A model generated the notes under the pieces. That model made no database searches and had not been told where the DNA came from. It worked only from the letters and a program-made list of their open reading frames with translations. From Mercurialis annua (lineage: Eukaryota; Streptophyta; Magnoliopsida; Malpighiales; Euphorbiaceae): DNA of 64,000 nucleotides. Below, one piece after another: positions 33,245 to 51,745 of this stretch. The DNA lies in the NCBI RefSeq assembly GCF_937616625.2, contig NC_065575.1, positions 6,455,501 to 6,519,500 on the forward strand, in the 5' to 3' direction. The position numbers and the translations under genes were made by a program. Numbering within the stretch: position 1 is the first letter of the stretch; every line of letters starts with the position of its first letter.

Positions 33245-34997
33245 GATTAATTAATTTGATTAAGTAGCTAGCTATAGGTCCATTTTTAATTAAGTTTCTG
33301 TTTGGAGTAATTAAGTACAATTAATATGTATAAATCAGATAGATAATTTGTTGGATCATCAATTTAATTCTTTTAAATGAAGGATAAAGTTGCTCTTTTT
33401 TGTTATTGTTATTATTGCTAATAAAATTGTGAATGAACTCATGAAAACCCGGGTCGGTCCTCCCCGACCAGAGGTGTGGATAACGAGGCCACCTTCACAA
33501 CCTTCTCCCCAGTGTGTAATTGTTACTAGGTTTTTTTTTTTGTTTTACAGCTACCAAAGTACAATTATTCTATAAAATAGTTACCGAGCTATATAAAATT
33601 ATAAACATGCTAAATTATTAAAGATACAAAACAATTACCTAATTGTAAAAAATTACAAATTGTTATTGAAATATAAATAGCTTGACCACAAGTCACCTTA
33701 CCAGCTTAAATAGAATTATATAATAGAGCTCGATCAAACCAAAAACATTATTTTTTTAAGAAATTTCAACATTATAAGATTAAATAAAATTAAAATCTTA
33801 AGCGAACTAAGAAAATCACACCTCGATTTATCAAGAAAAATGAATTTAAAATTCGGACAAACGCTTACTCTTGATTTAACTAAATATTAGAATATATAAA
33901 CTCAAAATTATATCTCAAAACACACAGAAAAACGCACAAATCTCCATAATAGAATAATGTATTTTAAAAATAACAAACATATAACAATTGGATAAAAATA
34001 CGATGATTTTCTAGCCAAAAGCCAAAAATTATCACCCCACCTATAGAAATCTCTTATCAAAACCTCCTATTTTTCTCTCTAAAGTTGAGAGGGCAACTAA
34101 TTCTAATTTTACTTTCAAACAATAAAGTTGCATTTTTAGTTAAGTGTAAGGCTTAATTATCTGGCTGGTACCTATTTTTATGATATGTTTCAAATTGATA
34201 CCTAAATTTTCACATATATTTTTTTGATATGATATTTTTACTTTTTATTTTAGTGAAAGTGCATTAACGTTTTTCGATCAAATTTAACTAACTTGGAAAT
34301 TAGATAAAATATATTCTTAGAATACACATACAGTTGATATAACAATGACATTGCAATAAATTTTAAGCATCAGAATAATAACCTCAAATCTTTGAGAAAA
34401 AAAAAGATTAATAATCTCAAATTAACGTAATTAGTTGACATAATAATAATAGGCTTAGTAATTAATTGAGCTACATTTAATATATACTGAAGTATTAGTT
34501 AATAAGAACTGCTGTAATCCTGTTATAGTAAATGAAAATAAATAAATAAAAATCGTTAGTCAACTTATCACTATTTTAGTATATTTTACATTACATATTT
34601 CTATACTACTCAATTCTGGCCAAAAAAACTGTTTTTCAATTCTCATAAAATAATATAAAAAACATGTAACAGCTTTAGAAATCTCAAAACTTCGAACCAG
34701 AAATTCCATAATTAAGAATCATCATTTCCAATCCAATCATGAAACTGTACATAACCATCTCGTAACTAAAAATCATTGAATTAAACTGTTAAAAAGAAAA
34801 TATTCAAACCAGTTTTGAATGTTGAACCTAAATTTAGGTATCTCCATTAAAAGCTGAAAATTCTACAGTTCATTAATAAGACTATTTCAGTAACTGTAAA
34901 ACCATAAATTTCATGCATAAATATTATTTTTCTTTCATAAAGGGGTCAAGTAAATGATTTCAATAATTAGAAGACAAAAAAAGAGAAAAGAAACAAA
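33245..34997. other. Intergenic DNA between SBT-A and SBT-B
   Basis: The 3' flank of SBT-A is AT-rich. A short GC-richer patch at 33445-33520 (GGTCGGTCCTCCCCGACC, itself a hairpin) is probably a transposon remnant. Bases 34150-34330 resemble the end of a decayed MITE (GGCTTAATTATCTGGCTGG). GCATAAATAT near 34915, about 80 bases before the SBT-B ATG, is a possible weak TATA box. No gene is seen. Confidence 0.45.
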
Positions 34998-41865
<6,868 letters not shown>

Positions 41866-42427
41866 ATATAATTTTGTACGGCTTAAAAATAAATATTTCA
41901 TTTATTTTTATTTTTTGAATATCAATGTCTCCGTGTATGAGAGATCTCGATTCGAATCCCATCGGGGGGCTAATTTTTAATGACGAGCATTATTTGCATC
42001 CCTAATTCTTTTAAAATATATTGACTAATTGTATTTTGTTGGAGTTTTAAGTGAGTGGTATCACATTTTTGTTTTATTTTAAATTTGGTACTAAAACTTT
42101 AATATATATTAAAATGATACTAAAAGTTTAATTATTATTTCAAGTGATGACATTTCGTTAAATTTTTACAATTTAGTAATCGTAACATGAAATTGTTATT
42201 GAACTTTAGAATATAATATAAGGGTAATAGATTATGGGGATTTTTATAGGAATTCTTGCAGTATTTTATATCCGAACATTTGATTTTTTTTTGTTCGTGT
42301 ATTTTGCCAAAACCTCTAATGTGCCACTTAATGTGCGTCACTTTTTGTACGTAAGTTTAAAATAGCAGAATTAATTTGCCACATCTTGTGGCTTTTATAT
42401 ATATTTTATTCATAAAAAAAATAATAT
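41866..42427. other. 3' flank of SBT-B with a SINE-end fragment
   Basis: GATTCGAATCCCATC near 41950 is a B-box-like sequence preceded by GTATGAGAGATCTC, a truncated tRNA-derived SINE. Bases 42070-42120 are a small inverted repeat (GGTACTAAAACTTTAATATA). The rest is AT-rich. Confidence 0.45.
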
Positions 42428-43386
42428 GGGGATCACTCAACTTTTCCTATGTTGCAAAATGGTTATCCAATTTTAAAACGTTATAAAATGGTTATTTTAC
42501 TACACAAAAGTGAACTTCCGGTGATTTCTAAATGAATTGCGACGACATTTTCCTACGTGGCTGCAGATGCTGAGTCACGCCTTCCCTCTTCGCCATGTCA
42601 TCTTACAAATTAGACTTCACATTATCATCCATGTCATCATCTTCTTCCTTAACTTCTTTTAACATTTTTCACTAAACATCAAATCTAAAAAAATCCATCA
42701 AACCTCAATTTTTAGAGAAAATTTTATTAACCATCGTTTTGGTGTCCGAGTATAAACCCACACGAAGAGATCTTTGTCTGGGCTCATACCCAGACGAGAT
42801 CTCTGTTTGGGTTCATACCCAGACGATCTCCGTCTAGGTCTGAACCCAAACTAAAAAGACAAAGAGATCCTTCGCTAGGGTTCATACCCAAACAAGTTCT
42901 TCATATAGGTTCAAACCCACACGAAAGACTCAAGCGAGTTTTTCATCTAGGTTCGAAGAGTTAAGAAAACAAATTTTGAATTTTTTGATTTTTAATGTTG
43001 TTTTTACTATTTTAATTTGGTATTCATTGCAAAAAATTATGAAAAACATTAATTCTATAAAAATTGGTTCCATAAAAATTGATTTCGTAAAAATTGATTT
43101 CGTAAATAAAATGATATTTAATAGAATTTTTATCATTTTTGATGTTTAATGGAAAAAATTAAAAAAATTAGGGAAGAAGACGATGACGTGGAGTCTTAGG
43201 AGCGACGTGGACAATGGCACGGCGAAGGGAAGGCGTGACTCAGCATCCGACAAGTCATGTAGGACGAAATCGTCAGAATTCATTTAGGGACCGTCGGAGT
43301 TTAAGAAACAATAACTTCGCTAACCATTTTGGAAAAAATAATAATTCAATAATCATTTTACAACTTAGATAAAGGTGGGTGACCCC
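42428..43386. mobile_element. Long-TIR (Mutator-like) non-autonomous element, 959 bp
   Basis: The left end GGGGATCACTCAAC faces the right end GTGGGTGACCCC. Inversion continues inward for about 200 bases, including GATGCTGAGTCACGCCTTCC (about 42569) opposite GGAAGGCGTGACTCAGCATC (about 43229). The centre carries the minisatellite listed separately. The flanking 9-mers do not match, so the target duplication has decayed or my ends are off by a few bases. The long TIR and lack of an ORF fit a Mutator-type derivative. Confidence 0.75.
42735..42960. repeat. Degenerate ~30-41-bp minisatellite inside the long-TIR element
   Basis: About six units of the form GGTTCATACCCAGACGAGAT then a TCT-rich spacer ending CTAGG or TTGG (42740, 42782, 42810, 42838, 42879 and 42909, approximately). 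Units differ in length and base content. The block is GC-richer than the TIRs and has no long ORF. Confidence 0.6.
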
Positions 43387-43419
43387 AGATTTTACTATCC
43401 CAAGTATCATTTACTGATG

Positions 43420-44490
43420 GAGTCTGCCTTCTGAACCGGTGAGTGAACCTGCAAAACAGGGTAAAAGCTAACCGGACGGTGGTTGTCCGATTAACTCTCC
43501 GATGCTAAAGTCAGTCTAGAGCTTTGAGCAGCGTTTTTAGTATATGAATGTAATTGTGATTCTAGGCATACCTCGTGCTCCTTTCATAGTAGTCGAATAT
43601 ACCTAGTAGAGTTGTATTAGGCAGGTGAATCCTACTTTGTAGGGATTCGGCCGTATCGTAGAGATTCTCCTGATTTGTCGGGATCTACCTTAATCTGATA
43701 AGAGTCCTATTTAGGAACGTCTTCCTAAATAGTCTTATCTTCCTAAAGTAGAGCTTATCCTTCCATATGTAGTGTTTGTGTCCTAATAGGACAATATTTC
43801 CATACTTAGTCGTTTACCCGAATCCCGGACCTGACGCGCTCTCGGCGGATCATGTGGGATTCGGTCTTTATTAGTGTGTTACCGAATCTTAGAGATTCGG
43901 CATCTCCTTCATATCTTTCGGTCTTCAGGGGGAGTCCGGTGTCGCCGGAGAGTGGATCTCCTGTAACTCGGCTCCATTATACTTTCAGTAGGATTCGGTA
44001 TCCATCATTAGCCCCCCCGCAAGTGAGCTGAAGTAGTTTGGCATTTATGCCTTAGTGGATTTTAGCTCTTTTGGAGCTGAGTTCTTTTATACGGGCGAGT
44101 CGTTTTGTATTCCGGGCGAGTCGTTTCATATGTTTGTGGGCGACGTTTCATCTTTAGTAAGATTCTGCGTTGCCACGTGTTGTCCATCAGTAGAGGGTTA
44201 TGACTGGATGAAGGACAAGTGTCTTCGTGCGCTATTAGTTGGTCCTTATTTGTAATTATGGGATCTCGTCTTTTCGGTTTCTTTGGTTTAGGCTATATAA
44301 TTGTTCATTTTCTTCAATTTTCTTTCTTCTTTAACCTTTGCTTTCTCTGCAACTGCTTAAACTTTCGATTTCTTCAAGCTTTCTGTGGGTTTTCTTCTTC
44401 TGCTGTCAAGATTCCTCGTTTTCAAGTTGCTCCTTATCTTTCTTTTGATCCTGCGTATTTGCTTGCGAGGTATTTTACCTTTTCTCTAAT
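43420..44490 (+). mobile_element. GC-richer block of probable transposon origin, class unknown
   Basis: A block of balanced base composition between AT-rich flanks. It contains repeated GATTCGG motifs (43645-44000), a run CCCCCCC near 44014, a TATA-like CTATATAA at about 44292, a CT-rich leader and a donor-like GAGGTATTTT near 44467. ORFs at 44055-44255 and 44219-44494 show no motif. The pattern (promoter, leader, start of ORF) could be an LTR or the 5' region of a larger element, but I found no matching second copy in the window. Confidence 0.35.
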
Positions 44491-45189
44491 TTAATTTCTT
44501 GGTAGTTTTTCAGTTTTCATTTTATTTCTTCTGTTCTTCTTGTTCTTCGTCTTGTTCTTCTTCTTTTCCTTTCTTTTGATCTTTTAGAGTTTTAATTTCA
44601 TCGTCATTCCGTGTTTCCCCCCCATTTTAAAAATTCATTTTGGTTCAATTTTCTATAAAAATTTATATTACATTCAGTTTGTTTTGATGTAATTCTTTTA
44701 GTTAAATTTTAATATAAATTAAAGTACAATAATCCAACCGGCCAGTTTGTCAGATTTTTTACTATCCTTTCATTAAAATTCTCCACTTCATTATCATCTT
44801 CATCATCTACAAACCCTAATCGGATTGGAACTTCTCAACCACCTGTCTACCATTTGTCACATGGACTTTTTTTAAGTTATACCTCCTATAAGAACCATAA
44901 TGCAACAATTCATGTGTAACCGGATTATCAGAAAACTTTAAGGATCTGTTTGGATCAATTTTAATATAGAATTCACTTTATTTCATTTCATTTGTAAATG
45001 AATTTTACTTAAAAATAATTTGAAAATGAAATTTTGTGTTCGGTTTTACGAATTTTAAATATGAATTTAATTATAAATAAAATAAAATAAATTCAATATT
45101 GTATTTCTAATGTAAATACAAATTTAAATTATGAAAGTTCATTTGAACCAAACACGTATTTTATACATATAAAAGATAGACGTTGTTTC
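44491..45189. other. Intergenic DNA with a MITE-like repeat
   Basis: GATCTGTTTGGATCAATTTT (about 44944) faces GTTCATTTGAACCAAACACG (ending about 45153). This is the CTGTTTGG/CCAAACAG style common to plant hAT-like MITEs. No target duplication is clear. The remainder has pyrimidine-rich and AT-rich stretches without genes. Confidence 0.4.
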
Positions 45190-45987
45190 TGCAATACAGC
45201 TACTAAGTCAATTAGTCATTTGTTTTTTTGATTGTGATTACTCAAAAGATATCTGGAGAAGACTTCTTGTAGACATGAATATTAATAGAGATGGTGTTAG
45301 CAACTTTCAGGAAATCCATCTTCTGTGCTGCCATTTATCACATCTGGAAAGCAAGAAATGATTTTCAATCAGAACCAGATCACTGAGTATCAAGTATACA
45401 AGAATATAAGACTTGCTGTGCACTATGCGTTATGAGCTTCCTTGTTTAGGCTGTTGGTGTTAGTTTAGTTGGTTATAGTTGGGATATTAAATTTTTTAGG
45501 TCACTGAGTTATTTTAATATTACAAAAAGGGTACTAAATTTTAAATCGTTAAAAACTGGTCACTAAGTTATCGAATTATTTCTCATGGAAGTCACCGTCT
45601 TAAAAAATGTCATTAAATTTATCGCAAATTACAAAACAGGTACTGAATTATACTAATTTGTTAAAAAATAATACTGAATGATACATTTTTTTTATAATTA
45701 TGGCATGCTAAGTAGGATAAAACGCAAAAAGTGTGGTGCGTTTTACTTCGAGTGACATCCCGTGAAATAATTTGATAACTTAGTGACCATTTTTTAACGA
45801 TTTGAAACTTAGTACCTTTTTTGTAATATTGGAATAACTCAGTGACTTAGGGAGTTTAATATCCTTATAGTTATTTCTGTGTTTTGGTTGGCAGTTAGCT
45901 GTGTATTAGCTTTGCTTGGCCTGTTTGGCTTGTAATCCTTCTCTCAAAGCAATATAATTTCTCTTTTTAGTGATTGACAAAAAAAAT
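45190..45987 (+). mobile_element. 5'-truncated LINE 3' end, interrupted by a MITE
   Basis: Translation in shifting frames gives pieces of the zf-RVT region (DCDYSKDIWRRLL; AAIYHIWKARNDF). The 3' part (45874-45987) ends AAGCAATATAATTTC ... GATTGAC followed by an A run at 45979. It resembles the 3' end of the minus-strand LINE relic at 51199-51745, so both belong to one family distinct from the 13.2-kb LINE. A 383-bp MITE splits it. Confidence 0.65.
45473..45873. mobile_element. 383-bp MULE-type foldback MITE, 9-bp TSD with one mismatch
   Basis: TTATAGTTG (45473-45481) and TTATAGTTA (45865-45873) flank an element (45482-45864) that begins GGATATTAAA and ends TTTAATATCC. The arms are inverted for about 110 bases (for example GGTCACTAAGTTATC near 45575 against GATAACTTAGTGACC near 45774). 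No ORF is present. Its insertion into the LINE relic shows it is the younger of the two. Confidence 0.85.
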
Positions 45988-46959
45988 GTAATTAATTGTA
46001 ATTTTTATAAAATTATATTCATCATCTATTATATTCTTATTAAATACTATGGTTAATTTACTTTTTTGGATTCATTACAATGGATAGTGAATTATAAATA
46101 AAGATAATATAAAAATGAATTTTAAAAATTGTAATCGACTAAAAATAGGCAAGTATTTGCGACAAAGGTAAAAATAAAACAAAAAAAATATATATAGATA
46201 TTAGAAGGGATGGAGTAATATTTTATATTTTTGTTAAAATTAAAATCTTAATTAATTAATACTTCCTTGTCAAAATTTAATTTCTTACACTTTCAATTTT
46301 TTTTTGATATTTATAAAATATTTAAATAAATAAATCTTGATAAAGACTATGTTGTTTGAGCTTTTAGTTAATTCATTTTATAAAAATATAATTCCTTTGG
46401 TATTTGTATAATATTTCATACATCCTTACTGAAATTTAACTCTTAATTGTTTATATTTATATATTGTAGATGAATTATTTAAATTAATAAATTTTAGTGA
46501 AGACTACACCCACCACCCAATTTATAATATTATATGTGTACTAGATTGGCAATTGTAAAATTTTGGTGCACGCATAAATTTTATACTATTTCCTGTTTTA
46601 GGGGATCTTTATATTAAATATAGCAATTCATTCAGAAAAATCTAATAATTTGTTTGTTTATATCTGAATACTATTGATGAAAATTTTAAATTTGTAAACA
46701 AATAGAGTAAATAGTATAAAAGTTTAAATTAAGAATAAGGTTTATAGAAAGGAGTTTAGATAAATAAAATAACTACATCAATCCAAAAAAAGTTTCTAAA
46801 TTATTATTTTTATCTATTATGTCAACTAAAAAAATAGATAAAGTGAACCGGACCTCAAAAAGCAAACACCAAATTCAATAATTAGAGAAATATTTCAAAT
46901 AATTGACTAATTCATACTTCAAAACATCCAGCAAATAATTAAATACAAAATTATCCATG
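45988..46959. other. AT-rich intergenic DNA upstream of the SBT-C duplication unit
   Basis: No ORF, RNA gene or element ends are recognised. Similarity to the SBT-D upstream region starts at about 46960. Confidence 0.5.
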
Positions 46960-47077
46960 CATTTTGAAGTTCAATAACTAAAATTACGCTACTCCATCAA
47001 TTTTTAATTTTTTTACATGACACAACAACACCACAAAATCCGAATATAATTTAAACTAAAATTAGCAAAATATAACA

Positions 47078-47085
47078 TATAAAAA
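47078..47085 (+). promoter_or_regulatory. TATA box of SBT-C
   Basis: TATAAAAA within AACATATAAAAACAATTC, 68 bases before the ATG. The identical 18-mer is present upstream of SBT-D. Confidence 0.6.
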
Positions 47086-47153
47086 CAATTCAATAGTTCT
47101 TTTAAATTTTCATGTCACAAAGATAAACAAAAAAACAAAAAAACAAAAAAAAA

Positions 47154-50100
47154 ATGTTGAATAAACAAATAAGACTCGCAATAATTTCACCTTTGGTTTT
47201 TTCTACTCTTCTTTCTTTCTTCTTGTCTATTCCTTCTAATTATGCTGCACCACAGGCACCGCAGGCAAGTTCATTGATCATAATATCTATAAAAATATAT
47301 AATAATTAGTTTTGTTGTGAGTAAAAGGTCGTTATAGTCCTTAAATTTATATGGCGGGTTTAATTAAGTTCAATTTTATCTATTAAAATCAAATAGATTT
47401 AAGTTTTAAATTATTTTATTTCAACTTAAATTTATTTAATCTAATTTTCTTGTGTTTGATATTGCAGTCTTATATTGTGTACCTGGGAGACCAATCCCCA
47501 CCCACTGGTGAAGCCAGAGACGTTTTCAGTGATGAAAAAGTGAGCCAATCACACTTTGACATGGTGTCATCACTCATTCAAACTGACAGGTTTAAATTTC
47601 TCTTGAATGTTTAATTTACATTTTCCAAATTCATTTTATTTAACCTAAAAATATTACTATATAGTAGTATATGTTACTATGTATTTTAATCAAAATAATT
47701 AATTTAATGCATGCAGTGCAAAACCAGAGGGTAAAATACTTTACTCATACACAAAATCCATGGATGGATTTGCTGCAGTTCTTGATGATTCTCAAGTACA
47801 AATGCTTAAGAGTAAGAAACTCTATAATTAAATTGTATTTAGCAATAAATTAGTGGGTTTATTTACTGTTAATTGTTTATGTTTTGAATAAATGCAGATC
47901 AACCTAATGTAAGAGCAGTATTCCCAAACAAAAGATATGAATTACACACAACACATTCATGGGATTATCTTCAATTAGCAGACGGTGGCGTTGCTGCTCC
48001 TGCCTCCCTTTGGAACACGGCTAAGTACGGCCAAGATATTATTATTGCTAATCTCGACACCGGTTAGTTTCGCATAGTGATCGTCCGTTATCAGTTTCTC
48101 ATATTAAAAACAAACGTTGATCGAATGAAATGCATGTGCTATCGTGCTCGTTAGTTCCATTAAATATGAATACATGTAACGTAAGATGTAATCAATAAAT
48201 TCAATTCAATGTCAGGTGTTTGGCCAGAATCAGCAAGTTTTAAAGACGACGGAATGGGGCCTGTTCCGGCAAGATGGCGAGGGGGTTGTTCGGCGGAGAG
48301 TGGAATACGCTGCAACAAGTGCGTTACACATCTTTTTGTTAAAGAATTGAACACATAAAATGAACGCTAAAATTTGAATGTTGCTGGCTATTGCTGTTCA
48401 GAAAGCTTATAGGAGCAAAAGTGTTCTCCAAAGGGGCCGAAGCAGCTGGACTCGTAATCAACAAGGCGATACACAGCGCACGCGACTACCAAGGCCATGG
48501 CTCGCACACATTATCAACAGCCGGCGGTAGTTTTGTTCCCGGGGCTAACATATTCGGTTATGGCAATGGAACCGCAAAGGGAGGAGCGCCAAAAGCTCGC
48601 GTCGCTTCTTATAAAATTTGCTGGTCTGGTGGTTGCTACGGAGCTGATATTTTGGCTGCATTGGATGCTGCAATCAAAGATGGTGTTGATGTTCTATCCA
48701 TGTCCATTGGAAGCGGCGTTAGCGATCTTTTCCAAGACGCTACTTCGATCGGATCGTTTAATGCAATGAAAAAAGGAATTCCAGTAGTTGCCTCAGCTGG
48801 TAATGAAGGACCGGGGCCAGAGACTATAAATAATGTATGTCCATGGCTTTTTACAACTGGAGCTAGTACAATGGACCGTAGCTTCTCGAATTTTCTTGTT
48901 CTTGGCGATCAGAAGCATATAAATGTAATAATGTTTTTGAAGTTCTTTTATATGATTTATTCAGCTAGTAATTTGGATCCTTAGTTGATGATTACTGATC
49001 CTATTTTTTGAATTTCAGGGATCCAGCCTTTCATCCTCAGGTTTGCCGGCTGGAAAGGTTTATCCTTTGATCAATGCAGCCGATGCAAAATCTGCAAATG
49101 CAGTCGTCCAAGACGCGTAAGTACTAAGAAGAAATGATTGGATTTATTTGATTTTAAAATCGATAATGATCTTTCAAATTGCTCGGGGTAAAAATATTCT
49201 GAATATCCCAACTCAAATTAACACATGGAACAAAAGTAGATTAGAAAATCTTATATTTAATGAAATTGTACTTGTGAGCTATAGTTCAAACGGTGTGTGC
49301 GCTAAGCAACATTCTGATAAGGCCGTGGTCTTGAGAGTAATTTCTCCCACAAATCGCGAAAGTCGCTCCCCCCTCTCTAGATGATCAAAAGAGAAAAAAG
49401 AATGAAATTGTTATTTATTACGTATCTAATAAATTGAAAATTTAGTGATATACGAGTATTTTCGTGGTGTGTTATGCAGTATATTATGCAAAAATGGATC
49501 TCTAGACAAAGCAAAGGTAGCAGGGAAGCTTATTGTATGTCTTAGAGGAGATTCAGGAAGATTAGAGAAGGGAATGGTGGTTGCAGGTTTAGGAGCAGCT
49601 GGTATGGTTCTAGCCAACGACCCAATAAGTGGAAGTGACCTTTTTTCAGATCCTCATTTCCTTCCAGCTATTCATGTCACTTACGCCGATGGTCAAGCCA
49701 TTTACGAGTACATCAAGGCTACCAAGTAATTAATAATTTTCTTGTTTGGCTCATAAATTGATCATTTCAGAATTCAAAACTGTGAAAAACTAGCTAAATC
49801 ATGTCGTTTTCGGTGCATATTCACTGGCAGAAATCCTACCGCATCACTTTTTCCAGTAACATCAGCATTAGGAGTTAAACCATCTCCACAAATGGCAGCT
49901 TTCTCATCAAGAGGGCCTAATCCACTTTTTCCAGGACTTCTTAAGGTTTTTTCAGAAATAGTTCATTTGGTTTATCTTTCTATAATTATTTGGTTATTAT
50001 CTGATCATATTTTGTTTTATTTATTGCTGCCAGCCTGATATTACTGCCCCAGGAGTTAACATACTTGCTGCTTTCTCCGGAGCAGCATCTCCGAGCGAAT

Positions 50101-50904
50101 TGGACATCGACAAACGTAGAATTCCTTACAATGTGTTGTCTGGAACTTCCATGTCTTGCCCTCATGTTGCTGGTATTGTTGGTCTTATCAAATCAATCCA
50201 CCCAGATTGGAGTCCTGCGGCTATCAAATCCGCCATTATGACTACCTGTAAGTCTATTTTCTTGTCTAAGATTAGTTCTAATATAGATTTTCACAATTTT
50301 TACAATCAGACATTCTCTAGCTGCAATTTAACAGCATTTATACAATGAAATTATTTCTAATATTGCAGCTAAAACACAAGCCAGCGATGGCAAAGAAATT
50401 CTCGATGCAGACGGTAAATTCGCAACGCCATTTTCATACGGTGCTGGACACGTACAACCCAACATCGCAACAGATCCCGGACTTGTTTACGACTTAACAC
50501 CAAGTGATTACTTGAACTCTCTATGTGCAATCGGCTACAACGCCTCAATTATCAAAGGATTCGCAGGTTTTCCTTATGTATGTCCACCGAATTACACTCT
50601 CAACGACTTTAACTACCCTTCATTCGCAGTCCCAGATCTAGCTGGCCCAGTCGTTGCCACTCGTAAACTTAAGAATGTCGGAACTCCTGGAACCTACACC
50701 GCGACTGTCGTTGCGCCAGCAGAGGTTTCTGTCGTTGTCGAGCCGACGAAACTGACCTTTACTAAAATTGGACAAGAGCTGGCGTTTAAGGTTACATTCA
50801 AGCCAACAGGCACTGGTGCTCCTAAGGACTATGTGTTTGGGCAGCTTAAATGGTCAGATGGCAAACATACTGTACAGAGTCCTCTTGTAATGAAGCATGC
50901 TTAG
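47154..50904 (+). CDS. SBT-C: secreted subtilisin-like serine protease, SBT5.3/5.4 group
   Basis: Eleven exons: 47154-47264, 47468-47589, 47717-47811, 47898-48062, 48216-48318, 48402-48924, 49019-49116, 49480-49725, 49831-49945, 50034-50247 and 50369-50904. They give 775 aa. Intron 1 has a GC donor (CAG|GCAAGT), and all others are GT-AG. The signal peptide ends near the alanine-proline stretch YAAPQAPQ, and the propeptide begins SYIVYLGD. Catalytic residues are D163 (NLDTG), H231 (GHGSH), N333 (SAGNEG) and S565 (SGTSMSCPH). The PA domain has GKLIVCLRG, and the fibronectin-like C terminus ends VMKHA. Compared with SBT-D, exon 1 carries 9 extra bases (GCACCGCAG) that repeat the preceding residues. 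The close relationship to SBT-D and the shared promoter suggest overlapping expression; this is inference. Intron 7 contains a SINE remnant. Confidence 0.95.
49260..49400 (+). mobile_element. SINE remnant in SBT-C intron 7
   Basis: GTGAGCTATAGTTCAAACGG resembles a Pol III A box and is followed by degenerate tRNA-like sequence (GGCCGTGGTCTTGAGAG). A shorter relative lies at the same position in SBT-D intron 7 (about 56505-56580), so the insertion predates the gene duplication. Confidence 0.55.
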
Positions 50905-51198
50905 GGTTAGGGTACCCTGTGGATATATATTTATATCTAATTTTGCAAAATAATTAGCTAATTCAAGTTAAATAATTTTCATGTATTATACATGGTCATT
51001 GTTCAAATCCATGGGAAGCGAATATTAGAAGCCTCTTTAGACACATTTTTTTATGGATTTTTTTATGTTTATAGATTGGTTGATTTTTGCAATAAATCTA
51101 TATAAGATTTTTTTGGGTTGATGTAATTCTTGAGCTAATATTAATTTATTTTTTATTTCTACAGTTGTATATCAAATTGTTTTATAAGTTTCTGTAAT

Positions 51199-51745
51199 TT
51201 TTTTTTTTGGTCAATCAACCAAAGCAGCAAATTTTATTGATTTGCCAGAAACCTGATAAACCAGGAAAAACAGAACAAGCTAACAACTAAGCCAAAAGGC
51301 TTCAACAGCACCATCAGGAGAACTACATACTCCTATAATGGATATCAGACCTGATTCTCTGCACTACAACCTGATTCTCTGCACTACAACATCCCACATG
51401 ACTCTGTCTTATTAAAGATCAAATCATTTCTAGCTATCCAAATTTGATAAACAGTAGCATTGAAAGCTACTTTCCTGCTTCTGCATCTTTCAGACTTGCC
51501 TTTAGTTCTCCTGGTCATAAAACTGATCTCTCTTCTCCATTCTAGAACATCTCTGGTGAAACCTATTATCCTCAGAATTTCTTTCCAAATAGCTTTTGAA
51601 AAGCTGCAAGCAAAGAAAAGACGATCTACTGTTTCTGTGTGAGAATTACAGAAGCAACAGTCACCATTTTGAATCACTCCCCACTTCATCAGTTTATCTC
51701 TAGTCTGTAACCTATTGGCGTCCTCCACAATATTTTTGATATATT
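51199..51745 (-). mobile_element. 5'-truncated LINE relic, zf-RVT region
   Basis: The minus-strand ORF 51384-51728 (114 codons) has the LINE zinc-binding pattern: TRDKLMKWGVI, CCFC, H-x-FF-x-C-F-x-AIW and YQIWIARNDLIFN. Downstream on the same strand the sequence ends in an A tail (T run at 51199-51211). Only the region between reverse transcriptase and 3' end remains, so the copy is dead. It is inserted just after the SBT-C duplication unit. Confidence 0.75.

Larger units (their letters stand above)
46960..51165 (+). repeat. Segmental duplication copy 1 (promoter, SBT-C gene, 3' flank)
   Basis: The promoter-proximal stretch (from TGAAGTTCAATAACTA, about 46966), the whole gene and the 3' flank up to GATGTAATTCTTGAGCTAAT (about 51120) align in the same order with 53815-59790. 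The copies differ mainly in intron insertions that enlarge copy 2. The 3' marker GATTGGTTGATTTTTGCAAT is shared at about 51075 and 59704. Confidence 0.85.

Noticed and set aside
42735..42960. Direct repeats considered as a CRISPR array
   Set aside because: Units vary in length and sequence, there is no constant repeat with unique spacers, and the context is plant nuclear DNA inside a transposon.
44219..44494. 91-codon ORF rich in Phe and Leu
   Set aside because: The composition follows a CT-rich leader-like stretch. It overlaps another ORF and shows no family motif.
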